From DATKSS01 sp049582065 (GTDB lineage Bacteria > Chloroflexota > Dormibacteria > Dormibacterales > Dormibacteraceae), in assembly GCA_049582065.1 (NCBI GenBank), contig JBAUTF010000152.1, positions 1 to 15,057 on the forward strand: a DNA stretch of 15,057 nt, in the 5' to 3' direction. The notes beneath the pieces are model-generated. The model saw only the letters and a program-made list of their open reading frames with translations. It did no database searches and was not told the origin of the DNA. Both the position numbers and the translations under genes were made by a program. This document shows positions 1 through 6,272 of this stretch, piece by piece. The first letter of the stretch is position 1, and the number at the start of each line of letters is the position of its first letter.

Positions 1-62
1 TCGCCACTCTTCGCACGTTCGAGCAGTTTGTCCTCCGCAATGCTCGCCACAATCTCACCCAT
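1..62 (-). CDS. Partial CDS, N-terminus only; possibly ECF sigma-like
   Basis: An ATG at 62 on the minus strand opens a frame that runs off the left edge, giving about 20 residues: MGEIVASIAEDKLLERAKSG. An in-frame TGA lies 30 nt upstream of the ATG, so the start cannot be far off. The LLERAKSG segment followed by an acidic residue resembles the first helix of many ECF sigma factors (ERAKxGDxxAF), but 20 residues are not enough to identify a family. There is no good Shine-Dalgarno sequence just before the ATG. It lies downstream of rnpB on the same strand. That it is coding is plausible; its function is a guess. Confidence 0.3.
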   Translation of the reverse strand, partial: MGEIVASIAEDKLLERAKSG

Positions 63-164
63 ATACGGGCCCAGAGGCCTGGAAGTGTTTCAACTTCGGT
101 CTGGCGCAGGTACACCGCTCCCTTGGGCGGCCCGAATTAGGGGTTCCTTGAGCTGGCGTAGGTG
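63..164. other. Intergenic spacer between rnpB and the left-edge gene
   Basis: About 100 nt with no convincing gene. It contains a small inverted repeat at 82-97 (arms GAAGT/ACTTC, 6-nt loop) and an imperfect palindrome around 70-82 (CCAGAGGCCTGG). Neither is followed by a T-tract on either strand, so I do not call a terminator. The 3' flank of rnpB lies at the right end of this spacer. A minus-strand TTGAAA (88-93) sits 21 nt from a TATA-like element next to the ATG at 62, which is too far apart to call as a promoter. Confidence 0.4.
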
Positions 165-544
165 GGTCGAGGGCGGACTGTAAGCCGGGTTCTGTATCCC
201 TTTCGGGACGGTGACCATCTGTCTCGGACGCCGGTCTCCCGGCGCCTCTAGCGACCGATACCCGAGGGCTCGGCGAGCCGCCGTGATCGCCCTCCTATTT
301 GGTCTTGCTCCGGGCGGGGTTTACCTGGCCGGCCGATCACCCGGCCGCCGGTGGGCTCTTACCCCACCTTTTCACCCTTACCCGACTGCAGCTCTCCGGA
401 GATCGTTGCAGCCCGGCGGTAATTTTCTGTGGCACTTTCCTTCGGGTCGCCCCGACTGGGAGTTACCCAGCGCCCTGCTCTGTGGAGCCCGGACTTTCCT
501 CCAACCGCTTTATTAGGTCGGCGGTCACCCGTCCGCCTCGGCCC
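165..544 (-). ncRNA. rnpB: RNase P RNA (M1 RNA, bacterial type A)
   Basis: This is the catalytic RNA of RNase P, which matures tRNA 5' ends. On the minus strand the universally conserved blocks appear in the right order: GAGGAAAGTCCGGGC (501-487), CACAGAAAATTACCG (431-417), a GGTGAAAAGGTGGGGTAAGAG block (around 375-355), and near the 3' end ACAGAACCCGGCTTA (195-181). The ends pair as helix P1: CGAGGCGGAC at about 540-531 with GTCCGCCCTCG at about 178-168, with one bulge. The length of about 380 nt fits a type A RNA from a GC-rich bacterium. The 5' end is inferred from P1 and from a promoter seven bases upstream; the 3' end is approximate. No intrinsic terminator is evident. It lies 25 nt beyond the deaminase gene. 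Confidence 0.95.
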
Positions 545-550
545 GCACTG

Positions 551-579
551 ATTCTACCCACGAGGCCCCTACTTCTTAA
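551..579 (-). promoter_or_regulatory. Predicted sigma-70-type promoter of rnpB
   Basis: On the minus strand TTAAGA (579-574) and TAGAAT (556-551) are separated by exactly 17 nt. They match the TTGACA and TATAAT consensus at 4/6 and 5/6 positions. A start site 7 nt below the -10 falls at 544, which is where helix P1 of rnpB begins. The promoter overlaps the stop codon of the deaminase gene (569-571), so rnpB can be transcribed independently of the long upstream operon. Confidence 0.6.
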
Positions 580-1447
580 CCCGGCCAGTGAAGCGGTGTC
601 GCCAGGAAGCCGCGACCAGCGTCTCGCGGCTCATCCCGTGCTGGGTCTCTGCGATATCGAGCTCCCGGGAAAGCGTGGTCGGCACAAAGGCCGGATCGTC
701 GGTGTTCACCGTCACCGGAATGCCGGCGCCCGCGAGCTTCCCGTAGTCGGGCCTGAGGCCGACATGCGCATTGCTGGAAGGGCACACGCACAGGCAGACA
801 TCGCGTTCCGCGAGAAGGGCCATAAGCCCTGGATCGCGGGCCGCCGAAACCCCGTGCGCCACGCGGGTGGCGCCGAGGACCTCGACCGCCTCTCGCACGA
901 CCTCGGGACTACCCGCCTGTCCGGCGTGGGGCATGAACCCGAGACCGGCTCCTCTCGCGCGCTCGATCAGGGGGGCGATCGAGATGGCCGAGATGGACTC
1001 GTCTCCGACCAGGCCAATCCCAACCACGGCCTCGGTCGTGAGGGCGACCTCCAGGGCTCGCCGGCTCTCCGCATCGGGCGCTCCGCGGGTCATCTCGACC
1101 AGCCATGCGATCTCGATGCCGAGCTCCTGCTCGGCACGCCGCCTGCCGCTGGTCACACCCTCGAGCCAGCCCTCGCCTGGATGCAGGCCTGGGTTGAAGC
1201 TGATCTCCGCGTACGCGATCCTCTGCTGTGACATCGACTGGGCGTGCTCGAGAATGACCCGCTCGAAGTCCTCCTTGCTCGTCATCGCCCGGCAAACCAC
1301 GCCATAGATGGACAGAAACTCGGCGAGGGTCGAGTATTCATAGGGAGGCGGCGCCGGCAAGCCGTGTGTAGAGGCCAGCGCGATCGCTGTCTCGCGCCGC
1401 ACGGTCCCTTCGAGATGAACGTGCAGCTCCGCCAGTCGCTCGCTCAC
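569..1447 (-). CDS. Adenosine deaminase-family protein with a Gln in place of the catalytic Glu
   Basis: The protein has 292 aa and belongs to the metal-dependent adenosine/AMP-deaminase-like amidohydrolases, which hydrolyse the 6-amino group of purine nucleosides. Some relatives act on aminodeoxyfutalosine in menaquinone synthesis. Visible family motifs are the metal site ELHVHLEG (His9, His11), GLVGDE near 146-151, HAG at 174-176, VAHG (His198), CPSSN at 222-226 and NTDDP (Asp250/Asp251). In the family the HAG motif reads HAGE and the Glu protonates N1 of the purine; here codon 177 is CAG (Gln). The C-terminus stops soon after the last core helix, so the protein is shorter than the usual 330-350 aa. 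The GTG at 1447 is chosen because homology begins there; the frame stays open further upstream but gives an Arg/Ser-rich antisense-like sequence inside the RNase H gene. It follows RNase H by 10 nt with a G-rich ribosome-binding stretch. Whether it is an active deaminase is uncertain. Confidence 0.85.
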   Translation of the reverse strand: MSERLAELHVHLEGTVRRETAIALASTHGLPAPPPYEYSTLAEFLSIYGVVCRAMTSKEDFERVILEHAQSMSQQRIAYAEISFNPGLHPGEGWLEGVTSGRRRAEQELGIEIAWLVEMTRGAPDAESRRALEVALTTEAVVGIGLVGDESISAISIAPLIERARGAGLGFMPHAGQAGSPEVVREAVEVLGATRVAHGVSAARDPGLMALLAERDVCLCVCPSSNAHVGLRPDYGKLAGAGIPVTVNTDDPAFVPTTLSRELDIAETQHGMSRETLVAASWRHRFTGRVKK

Positions 1448-1457
1448 GCTCGTGCCC

Positions 1458-1886
1458 CTACCCCGATGACTTTGCTTTCTTGACGTGCTCGTCGATCGCC
1501 ATGTTGGCCAGCGCGTCGGCGCCCTTGTTCTTCTCGCGCTCGACGTGCGTGACAGTGACCTCGTCAAACGAGCTCTTGAGCTCGATCGCCTTCCGGCACA
1601 GGGCCTGCAGCGCGGGCTTTTTGATTTTGTAACGTCCCGACACCTGCTCGACGACGAGCTTGGAGTCGAGATAGAGCTCGAGGCGGTCAGGCTTCCACTC
1701 AGCGGCAGCCTTGAGACCCTCGATCAGCGCGTGGTACTCCGCCTCGTTGTTGGTGGTAACGCCGAGCCATCGGTGCAGCCCGCGCAGGCGCATCCCCTGG
1801 TCGTCTTCGATCACCACGCCCAGGCCGGCCGGACCAGGATTGCCTCGCGACGCGCCGTCGCTGAAGATGCGAAGCGTCTTCTTCAG
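1458..1886 (-). CDS. rnhA: Ribonuclease HI (compact RNase HI-like family)
   Basis: The enzyme hydrolyses the RNA strand of RNA-DNA hybrids (R-loops, Okazaki primers). It is 142 aa from the proposed start. The full carboxylate set of the fold is present: Asp10 in FSDGASRGNPGPAG, Glu48 in NNEAEYHAL, Asp74 in LYLDSKLVVEQV, and Asp124 in KNKGADALANMA, with His114 nearby. The sequence resembles the short RNase HI proteins of actinobacteria and archaea more than the E. coli enzyme. The start is unusual. Homology begins at LKKTLRIFSDG, and the only codon there is a CTG (1886-1884) that overlaps the TGA of the zinc-ribbon gene as CTGA. The nearest ATG (1994) would add 36 residues read out of frame through the zinc-ribbon gene. 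Pairing with a COG1579 gene is the known actinobacterial arrangement; the mycobacterial relative is fused to a phosphatase domain, this one is not. Confidence 0.88.
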   Translation of the reverse strand: MKKTLRIFSDGASRGNPGPAGLGVVIEDDQGMRLRGLHRWLGVTTNNEAEYHALIEGLKAAAEWKPDRLELYLDSKLVVEQVSGRYKIKKPALQALCRKAIELKSSFDEVTVTHVEREKNKGADALANMAIDEHVKKAKSSG

Positions 1887-2578
1887 CTCAGCACCAGGAT
1901 GCGGCCGCAGTGCTCGCAGTGAACGATCTCGTCCGATCCTTTGCGGAGGAGCTGCATCCCCGAGGAGGTGACCATCACGCGACAGGCCTGGCACTGGTTG
2001 CCGACCACTGCCGCCACGGGAGGGTGCATCCGCATGCGCGTGTACGCCGCCTGAGCCGCCGGCGGCACCTGTGACCAGATGTCGTCGCGCTCGGCCTCTA
2101 CCTCGGCGAGCTCAGTTCGCCATGCCGCGAGGTCCTGCTTCAAGTCCGGCTCCTCGGCGGCGGACCTCGCACGTGCCTCCGCGAGCTGCGCGGTGGCCAC
2201 GCGCACCGCCTCGTCTGCCGAGTCCGCGCCTTCCATTAGATGCAGCTCCGCGTCCTCCTCCTCGGCGAAGCGGGCTTTCATGTGCTGCACCTCTTCCGAC
2301 ATTTGCATCAGCTCGGTCGGGTTGCGGATGCGCCCGCTCATCAGCTCCTTCTCGCGAGATCGGAGCTTGGTGCGGTGCGCCTCACGCTCGCGGTCCGAGT
2401 CGCGCAGCTTCGCGGCCATGACCCCTTGGCCCGCCAGCGCCTGGGCCAGCGCGTCCTCGAGCTCGACCACCTCGGGATCGGAGGCGAGCCTCGACTCGAC
2501 ACGCTCGATGTCGTCACGCAGCGCCCGTTCGCGTTCGACCAGTCGTTGATGGGCGAACAGCAGCTGCGCCGGCTTCAC
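1883..2578 (-). CDS. COG1579-type coiled-coil protein with C4 zinc ribbon
   Basis: The protein is 231 aa. Residues ~10-175 are charged, alanine-rich and predicted to form a long antiparallel coiled coil. A C-terminal zinc ribbon follows with Cys196-x2-Cys199 and Cys221-x2-Cys224 (CQAC and CEHC). This is the zf-RING_7/COG1579 architecture of Helicobacter HP0958 and Chlamydia CT398, thought to be nucleic-acid or protein-binding adaptors; in actinobacteria it is almost always next to RNase H. The start is a GTG at 2578, 19 nt after the biotin carrier stop, with only a weak ribosome-binding site. Its stop overlaps the RNase H start. The cellular role of this actinobacterial-type version is unknown. 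Confidence 0.85.
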   Translation of the reverse strand: MKPAQLLFAHQRLVERERALRDDIERVESRLASDPEVVELEDALAQALAGQGVMAAKLRDSDREREAHRTKLRSREKELMSGRIRNPTELMQMSEEVQHMKARFAEEEDAELHLMEGADSADEAVRVATAQLAEARARSAAEEPDLKQDLAAWRTELAEVEAERDDIWSQVPPAAQAAYTRMRMHPPVAAVVGNQCQACRVMVTSSGMQLLRKGSDEIVHCEHCGRILVLS

Positions 2579-2597
2579 CGCTGTTTGATACCCCGGC

Positions 2598-2810
2598 TCA
2601 TTCGAGGATGACCAGCACCTGGCCCTCCTTGACCACGTCGGCTTCCTTGACCCGGATCTCCATCACAGTGCCCGCGCGCGGGGCGGTGACTGAGATCTCC
2701 ATCTTCATCGACTCGAGGATCAGCAACACGTCCTCTTCGGCGACGCTCGCCCCGGCCTCGGTCGTGATCTTCCAGACCGTGCCCACCAGCTCCGCTCGGA
2801 CCTCGGTCAT
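2598..2810 (-). CDS. Stand-alone biotin carboxyl carrier protein (biotinyl domain)
   Basis: The 70-aa protein consists of one biotinyl/lipoyl-type domain. The biotinylation site ESMKMEI is intact, with the acceptor Lys at residue 36, and the symmetric half-barrel repeats (GTVWKI and GTVMEI) are clear. It should be modified by BirA and carry carboxybiotin to a carboxyltransferase. Small single-domain carriers of this size are typical of actinobacterial acyl-CoA carboxylases. The ATG at 2810 overlaps the upstream BKACE stop as ATGA, implying translational coupling. The natural partner is the carboxyltransferase encoded at 3792-5354. The biotin carboxylase subunit that would charge it is not in this window. 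Confidence 0.92.
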   Translation of the reverse strand: MTEVRAELVGTVWKITTEAGASVAEEDVLLILESMKMEISVTAPRAGTVMEIRVKEADVVKEGQVLVILE

Positions 2811-3685
2811 CTGGCGTTCTTCGACCGCGCCGGACGCGGCAGAGCCTCGAGACCGAGCAGGCCGCGGGCTTCCGCGGCGCTTGCGACCGGCCGGCCCAGG
2901 TCGCTCGCCAGACGCGCCGCCTTCTCGACCAGCTCGGCGTTGCTCTTTGCCATCCTCCCCTCCTCCACGTAAAAGTTGTCCTCAAGGCCCACGCGGACGT
3001 TGCCGCCCATCGTGAGCGCGGCCGCCAGGAGCGGCCACTGGTTCAAACCGATGCCGATCACCTGCCAGTGCGATTGGGGAGGAAGCGAGTCCACCTGGTT
3101 GACGAGCTGGCGCGTGGTGCCGGGAATGCCTCCGAGCACTCCCATGATGAGGCTGAACTGGTACGGGGCTTTCAAGACGCCCAGGTCGATCAGCGGTCGC
3201 GTGTTGGCGACATGTCCCGCGTCGAAGCACTCCATCTCCGGCCTGACGCCCGCCGCGTTCATCGCCTCGAGGAAGAAGCGGATGTCCTTGAACGGGTTGG
3301 CGAAGACGTGGTCGTGATAGAAGGCCTTCTTCTTCTCGGAGTAGATCGCGTAGTTCATCGAGCCCATGTTCAAGGCCGCCATCTCTGGACGAAGCTCGCT
3401 GATGTGCGCCACCCGCTCCTCCGGCGCGACTCCGACCGCACCGGTCGAGAAGTTGATGATGACGTCGCTGCGGGCACGCACTTCCGAGAAGATGTCGGCG
3501 AACGTCGCCACGGTCCAGTCCGGGCCTCCTTCCGGGGTGCGCGCGTGGATGTGGACGATCGCCGCCCCGGCGTCCGCCGCCCGCTTCGCCTCTTCGCCGA
3601 CCTCGTTCGGTGTGTAGGGGATGGCCGGGCACTGGTCGCGCGTCGCGAGGACGCCCGTCAGCGCAGCGGTGATGATGACCTTCAT
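2807..3685 (-). CDS. Beta-keto acid cleavage enzyme (BKACE, DUF849 family)
   Basis: The protein is 292 aa with a TIM-barrel fold. The family, whose prototype is 3-keto-5-aminohexanoate cleavage enzyme (Kce), takes a beta-keto acid plus acetyl-CoA and yields acetoacetate plus a new acyl-CoA, using a divalent metal. By comparison with Kce from memory, the core is intact: metal ligands His45/His47 in VHIHAR and Glu235, plus Arg231 and Asp236 in VRVGLEDN, and Ser80 in NFSTGAVG. The Kce residue Glu14, which faces the substrate amino group, is replaced by Leu13 here, so lysine-derived 3-keto-5-aminohexanoate is an unlikely substrate. ATG 3685 is chosen because family members start just before KVIITAA; a GTG two codons upstream (3691) has a GGGGA at similar distance. 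It is coupled by ATGA to the biotin carrier. A tandem repeat fills the 106-nt gap to the carboxyltransferase. Confidence 0.9.
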   Translation of the reverse strand: MKVIITAALTGVLATRDQCPAIPYTPNEVGEEAKRAADAGAAIVHIHARTPEGGPDWTVATFADIFSEVRARSDVIINFSTGAVGVAPEERVAHISELRPEMAALNMGSMNYAIYSEKKKAFYHDHVFANPFKDIRFFLEAMNAAGVRPEMECFDAGHVANTRPLIDLGVLKAPYQFSLIMGVLGGIPGTTRQLVNQVDSLPPQSHWQVIGIGLNQWPLLAAALTMGGNVRVGLEDNFYVEEGRMAKSNAELVEKAARLASDLGRPVASAAEARGLLGLEALPRPARSKNAR

Positions 3686-3690
3686 TGACA

Positions 3691-3770
3691 CGGGGTCCCC
3701 GCGAACTCACCGCGAAGCCTCCGATTTGCCAGGGGTCTCCGCGAGCTCACGGCGAAGCCTCCGAGTTCGT
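3691..3770. repeat. Imperfect 40-bp tandem repeat, two copies
   Basis: Copy 1 is 3691-3730 and copy 2 is 3731-3770, in exact 40-nt register with 32/40 identical bases. Both contain GGGGTC, GCGA-CTCAC and the invariant GCGAAGCCTCCGA core. On the minus strand (operon sense) each copy carries GGAGGCTTCGC followed by GTGAG, a ribosome-binding-like element. The block fills most of the gap between the carboxyltransferase stop and the BKACE start, in an operon whose other junctions are 19 nt or less or overlap. It could be a slipped duplication or one instance of a genome-wide intergenic repeat. Confidence 0.75.
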
Positions 3771-3791
3771 CGGGGGGGGTTCGTGGGGTTG

Positions 3792-5354
3792 TCATACCGG
3801 GATGTTTCCGTGCTTGCGCCAGGGCCGCTCGATCTTCTTGTCGCGGGCCTGCTCGATACCGCTCACGATCACACGGCGGGTCTCGGCCGGGTCGATCACG
3901 TCGTCGATCATCGCCCAGCCGGCGGCGAGGTATGGGTTGATCTGCGCGCGGATGGCCGAGATCATCTGCGCCCGAGTCTCCTCGGGGTTGTCCGAGGCTT
4001 CGATCTGCTTGTTGAAGATGATGTTGACGGCGCCCTCGGGCCCCATGACCGAGATCTCCGCCAGAGGCCACGCGACGATGGTGTCCGGCTCGTAACCCTT
4101 GCCGCACATGACGTAATAGCCCGCGCCGTAGGCCTTGCGCATGATGACCGTCACCTTGGGCACGGTCGCCTCGGACGTCGCGTACAGCATTTTGGCGCCG
4201 TGCCGGATGATGCCCTGCTTCTCCACCTGCGAGCCGACCAGGAAGCCGGGCACGTCCATCAGGTAGACCAGCGGGACGTTGAACGCGTCGCACATGCGGA
4301 TGAAGCGCGCCGCCTTGTCGGCGGCGTCCGAATCGAGGATGCCGCCCTTCTGCATGGGCTGGTTGGCCACGATCCCGACCGAATGGCCGGCCGCGCGCGC
4401 AAAGCCGACCACGATGTTCTTGGCCCACGACGGCTTGATCTCCAACCACGAGGAGTGGTCGAAGACTGCCTTGATCACCTTGCGAACGTCGTAGGCGGCG
4501 CGCGGGTTGGCCGGGACGATCTTGTCCAGGCCCTCGACGAGGCGGTCGGGCGGGTCGCCAGTTTCGCGAAAGGGCGGCGGCTCGGCATTGCTCGAAGGCA
4601 GGTACGAGAGGAATCGCTTCACGGTGGCGATGCACTCCGTGTCGTCAGCCACCTCGTTGTCCCCGACCCCTGACTCATAGCAGTGGATCTGCGAGCCGCC
4701 CATGTCGTGGTCGGTCACATCCTCACCGGTCGCGGCCTTCACCAGACGGGCTCCTCCCAGCGACATTGAAGACGTCCCCTTGACCATCGGGACGAAGTCA
4801 GCCAGGCCCGGGATGTAGGCGGTGCCCGCGGAGCACGGGCCGAGCATCGCCGCCACCTGCGGGATGACGCCGGACATCACTACCTGGTCATAGAAAAGGA
4901 AGCCAGTCCCCGCGAACGTCGAGCCGGCGGCCTCCTGGATCCTGGCCCCCGCCGAATCGAGCAGCCACACAAGCGGTTTGCGATATCGCAGCGCGAGCTC
5001 GCGCACGCGGGCGGCCTTGAACTGCTCGCCGACCGCGCCCATCGAACCGGCCATGACCGTGAAGTCGTATGCGATGACCCAGACCTCGCGGCCGTCGACC
5101 TGGCCGTGACCGGTGACCACTCCGTCCGCGGGCGTGCCCTCAGGGTCGGACTCCCCTCCCCGCACCGGCTGCTGGTGCGCGAGCAGGCCGAGCTCCACGA
5201 ACGTGCCCTCGTCGAAGAGCAGGTCGATGCGCTCGCGCACCGTGAGCTTGCCGCGCTGGTGCTGCTTGGCGATGCGCTCCTCGCCGCCCATGCCGAGGTT
5301 CTTGCGGCGCTTGGCGTGGAGGTCGGCGACCAGCTCCCCGTACTCGTCAGGCAT
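3792..5354 (-). CDS. Acyl-CoA carboxylase, carboxyltransferase (beta) subunit
   Basis: The protein is 520 aa, the normal length for the PccB/AccD5/MmdA-type crotonase-fold carboxyltransferases, which move CO2 from carboxybiotin to an acyl-CoA. The N-domain carries LLDSAGARIQEAAGS (131-145) and the C-domain VPGFLVGSQVEKQGIIRHG (368-386), the two oxyanion-hole regions, followed by MRKAYGAGYYVM (405-416) and AEISVMGPEGAVNIIF (432-447). The residue matching the specificity Asp of Streptomyces PccB (KAYGGAYDVM) is Tyr414, so strict propionyl-CoA use is not supported. ATG 5354 is used; it overlaps the glycosyltransferase stop by 8 nt, and a TTG three codons upstream is possible. The biotin carrier is two genes downstream; no biotin carboxylase and no membrane decarboxylase subunit is seen. 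MmdA-type decarboxylase is an alternative reading. Confidence 0.9.
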   Translation of the reverse strand: MPDEYGELVADLHAKRRKNLGMGGEERIAKQHQRGKLTVRERIDLLFDEGTFVELGLLAHQQPVRGGESDPEGTPADGVVTGHGQVDGREVWVIAYDFTVMAGSMGAVGEQFKAARVRELALRYRKPLVWLLDSAGARIQEAAGSTFAGTGFLFYDQVVMSGVIPQVAAMLGPCSAGTAYIPGLADFVPMVKGTSSMSLGGARLVKAATGEDVTDHDMGGSQIHCYESGVGDNEVADDTECIATVKRFLSYLPSSNAEPPPFRETGDPPDRLVEGLDKIVPANPRAAYDVRKVIKAVFDHSSWLEIKPSWAKNIVVGFARAAGHSVGIVANQPMQKGGILDSDAADKAARFIRMCDAFNVPLVYLMDVPGFLVGSQVEKQGIIRHGAKMLYATSEATVPKVTVIMRKAYGAGYYVMCGKGYEPDTIVAWPLAEISVMGPEGAVNIIFNKQIEASDNPEETRAQMISAIRAQINPYLAAGWAMIDDVIDPAETRRVIVSGIEQARDKKIERPWRKHGNIPV

Positions 5355-6132
5355 CGGGCGCAATGTTAGAGATGCCGCCGACCAGGAGGTCCGCGCGCTT
5401 GCCCCAGCGATCGAGGAACCGGTAGAAGTTGCGCTTCGACAGCCGCTCGCGCTCCTTTGGCTCGGTCCATTCCCACAGGCGGTGCTCGTGCTTGACGACC
5501 GGCAGGTCGGCGACGACCAGCGCCCTTCCCCCGCGGTCGCGCAGGCGGAAGCAGAACTCGATGTCGGCGATCCGATAGAAGCGGAACTTGGGGTCGAACC
5601 CCCCGATCGCCAGGGCGTCGGAGCGCCGGAAGGCCATGCAGTAGCCTTCGACGGCGTCGACCTCGGGGCCTGCGCTTTCTTCGAACTCCTTGATCGTCCC
5701 CTTGCCGCGCACGCCGTACGGCCCGGCCACCGCCACCGACCGGTCGGCGAGAGCCTGGATGAGCGGCGAGACCGCGTCGCCCTTCAGCTCGACGCCGGCG
5801 TCGAAGAGCACGACGACCTCACCTGCCGCGGCCTCGATGCCCGCGTTGACCGCGGCCGCAAAGCCGAGGGTAGGGAACAGCGGGAGGAAGCGGAATCGCT
5901 CGGCCGCCCGGCCTTCCAACCACGCGGCGATGCGAGCGTCGTCGGAGTTGTCCACGATCAACGCCTCGAAGTCCGCCTTGCAGTGCGAAAAGACCGACAG
6001 CAGCCAGCGCTCCGCGTCCGGCTTCCAGCCGTGCACGACAGTGAGCAGGGTGACTGCTCGCGGCGGTGCCTGGTTTTCCTGGGCCGGCGCTCTGATTGCC
6101 TGCAGCTCGCTGCCGCTCGGGCTGTCGACCAC
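5347..6132 (-). CDS. Family 2 glycosyltransferase (GT-A fold)
   Basis: From the GTG at 6132 the protein is 261 aa. The GT2 core starts near residue 26 with AVTLLTVVHGW, followed by the nucleotide-binding strand ALIVDNSDD, LGFAAAVNAGIEAA (the region contacting the donor), and VVLFDAG at the DxD position, where only one Asp remains. The acceptor side has GYCMAFRRSDALAIGGFD and ADIEFCFRLRDRG. It probably transfers a sugar from an activated nucleotide sugar; donor and acceptor cannot be read from sequence. No membrane segment is seen. The reading frame remains open and coding-like upstream of 6132 (see 6133-6246), so the true N-terminus is probably longer. It lies between etfA and the carboxyltransferase, with an 8-nt overlap into the latter. 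A glycosyltransferase in this metabolic operon is unexplained. Confidence 0.82.
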   Translation of the reverse strand: MVDSPSGSELQAIRAPAQENQAPPRAVTLLTVVHGWKPDAERWLLSVFSHCKADFEALIVDNSDDARIAAWLEGRAAERFRFLPLFPTLGFAAAVNAGIEAAAGEVVVLFDAGVELKGDAVSPLIQALADRSVAVAGPYGVRGKGTIKEFEESAGPEVDAVEGYCMAFRRSDALAIGGFDPKFRFYRIADIEFCFRLRDRGGRALVVADLPVVKHEHRLWEWTEPKERERLSKRNFYRFLDRWGKRADLLVGGISNIAPDA

Positions 6133-6246
6133 GTCCCACCCGCCCGCGCGCAGCTGCTCGCGGATCGCGTCGGCGGCTTCGAACTCTTTCGACTGCCGGC
6201 GCTGGATACGCTCGGCGAGGAGCCTCTCGGCGTCGGCTCTGTCCAG
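6133..6246 (-). other. In-frame N-terminal extension of the GT2 gene, CysRS C-terminal-like
   Basis: Upstream of GTG 6132 the frame continues without a stop toward etfA and encodes ADAERLLAERIQRRQSKEF, then EAADAIREQLRAGGWDVVD. This matches the last helices of cysteinyl-tRNA synthetases (pattern: IEALIxxRxxARxxxDxxxADxxRDxLxxxGIxLxDxPxGT) and runs on into VDSPSGSEL after the GTG. Codon third positions are strongly G/C, as in the neighbouring genes, so it is very likely translated. No ATG, GTG or TTG is available in frame; the best candidate is CTG at 6246, preceded by AGGG. With it the protein would be 299 aa. Function is unknown. Confidence 0.6.
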
Positions 6247-6272
6247 AGCGCCCTGCGCGCGCCCGGCGTCCG

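Noticed and set aside
82..97. Hairpin GAAGT/ACTTC as a terminator for rnpB
   Set aside because: Only five base pairs, A/T-containing and with no U-tract; insufficient for an intrinsic terminator.
211..1231. Plus-strand open frames across rnpB and the deaminase gene
   Set aside because: They run through RNase P RNA conserved blocks and antisense to the deaminase; no protein motif.
2071..2611. Ser/Ala- and Arg-rich plus-strand frames opposite the zinc-ribbon gene
   Set aside because: Low-complexity shadows of the coiled-coil gene, whose zinc ribbon and family length are unambiguous.
3682..4635. A 317-codon minus-strand frame overlapping the carboxyltransferase and the tandem repeat
   Set aside because: Different frame of a homology-supported carboxyltransferase; Arg/Gly-rich with no motif. 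Its end reading through the repeat is incidental.
2598..5354. A sodium-pumping methylmalonyl-CoA decarboxylase
   Set aside because: The soluble subunit could fit MmdA, but there is no membrane beta subunit or small delta subunit in the window; a carboxylase is the simpler reading.
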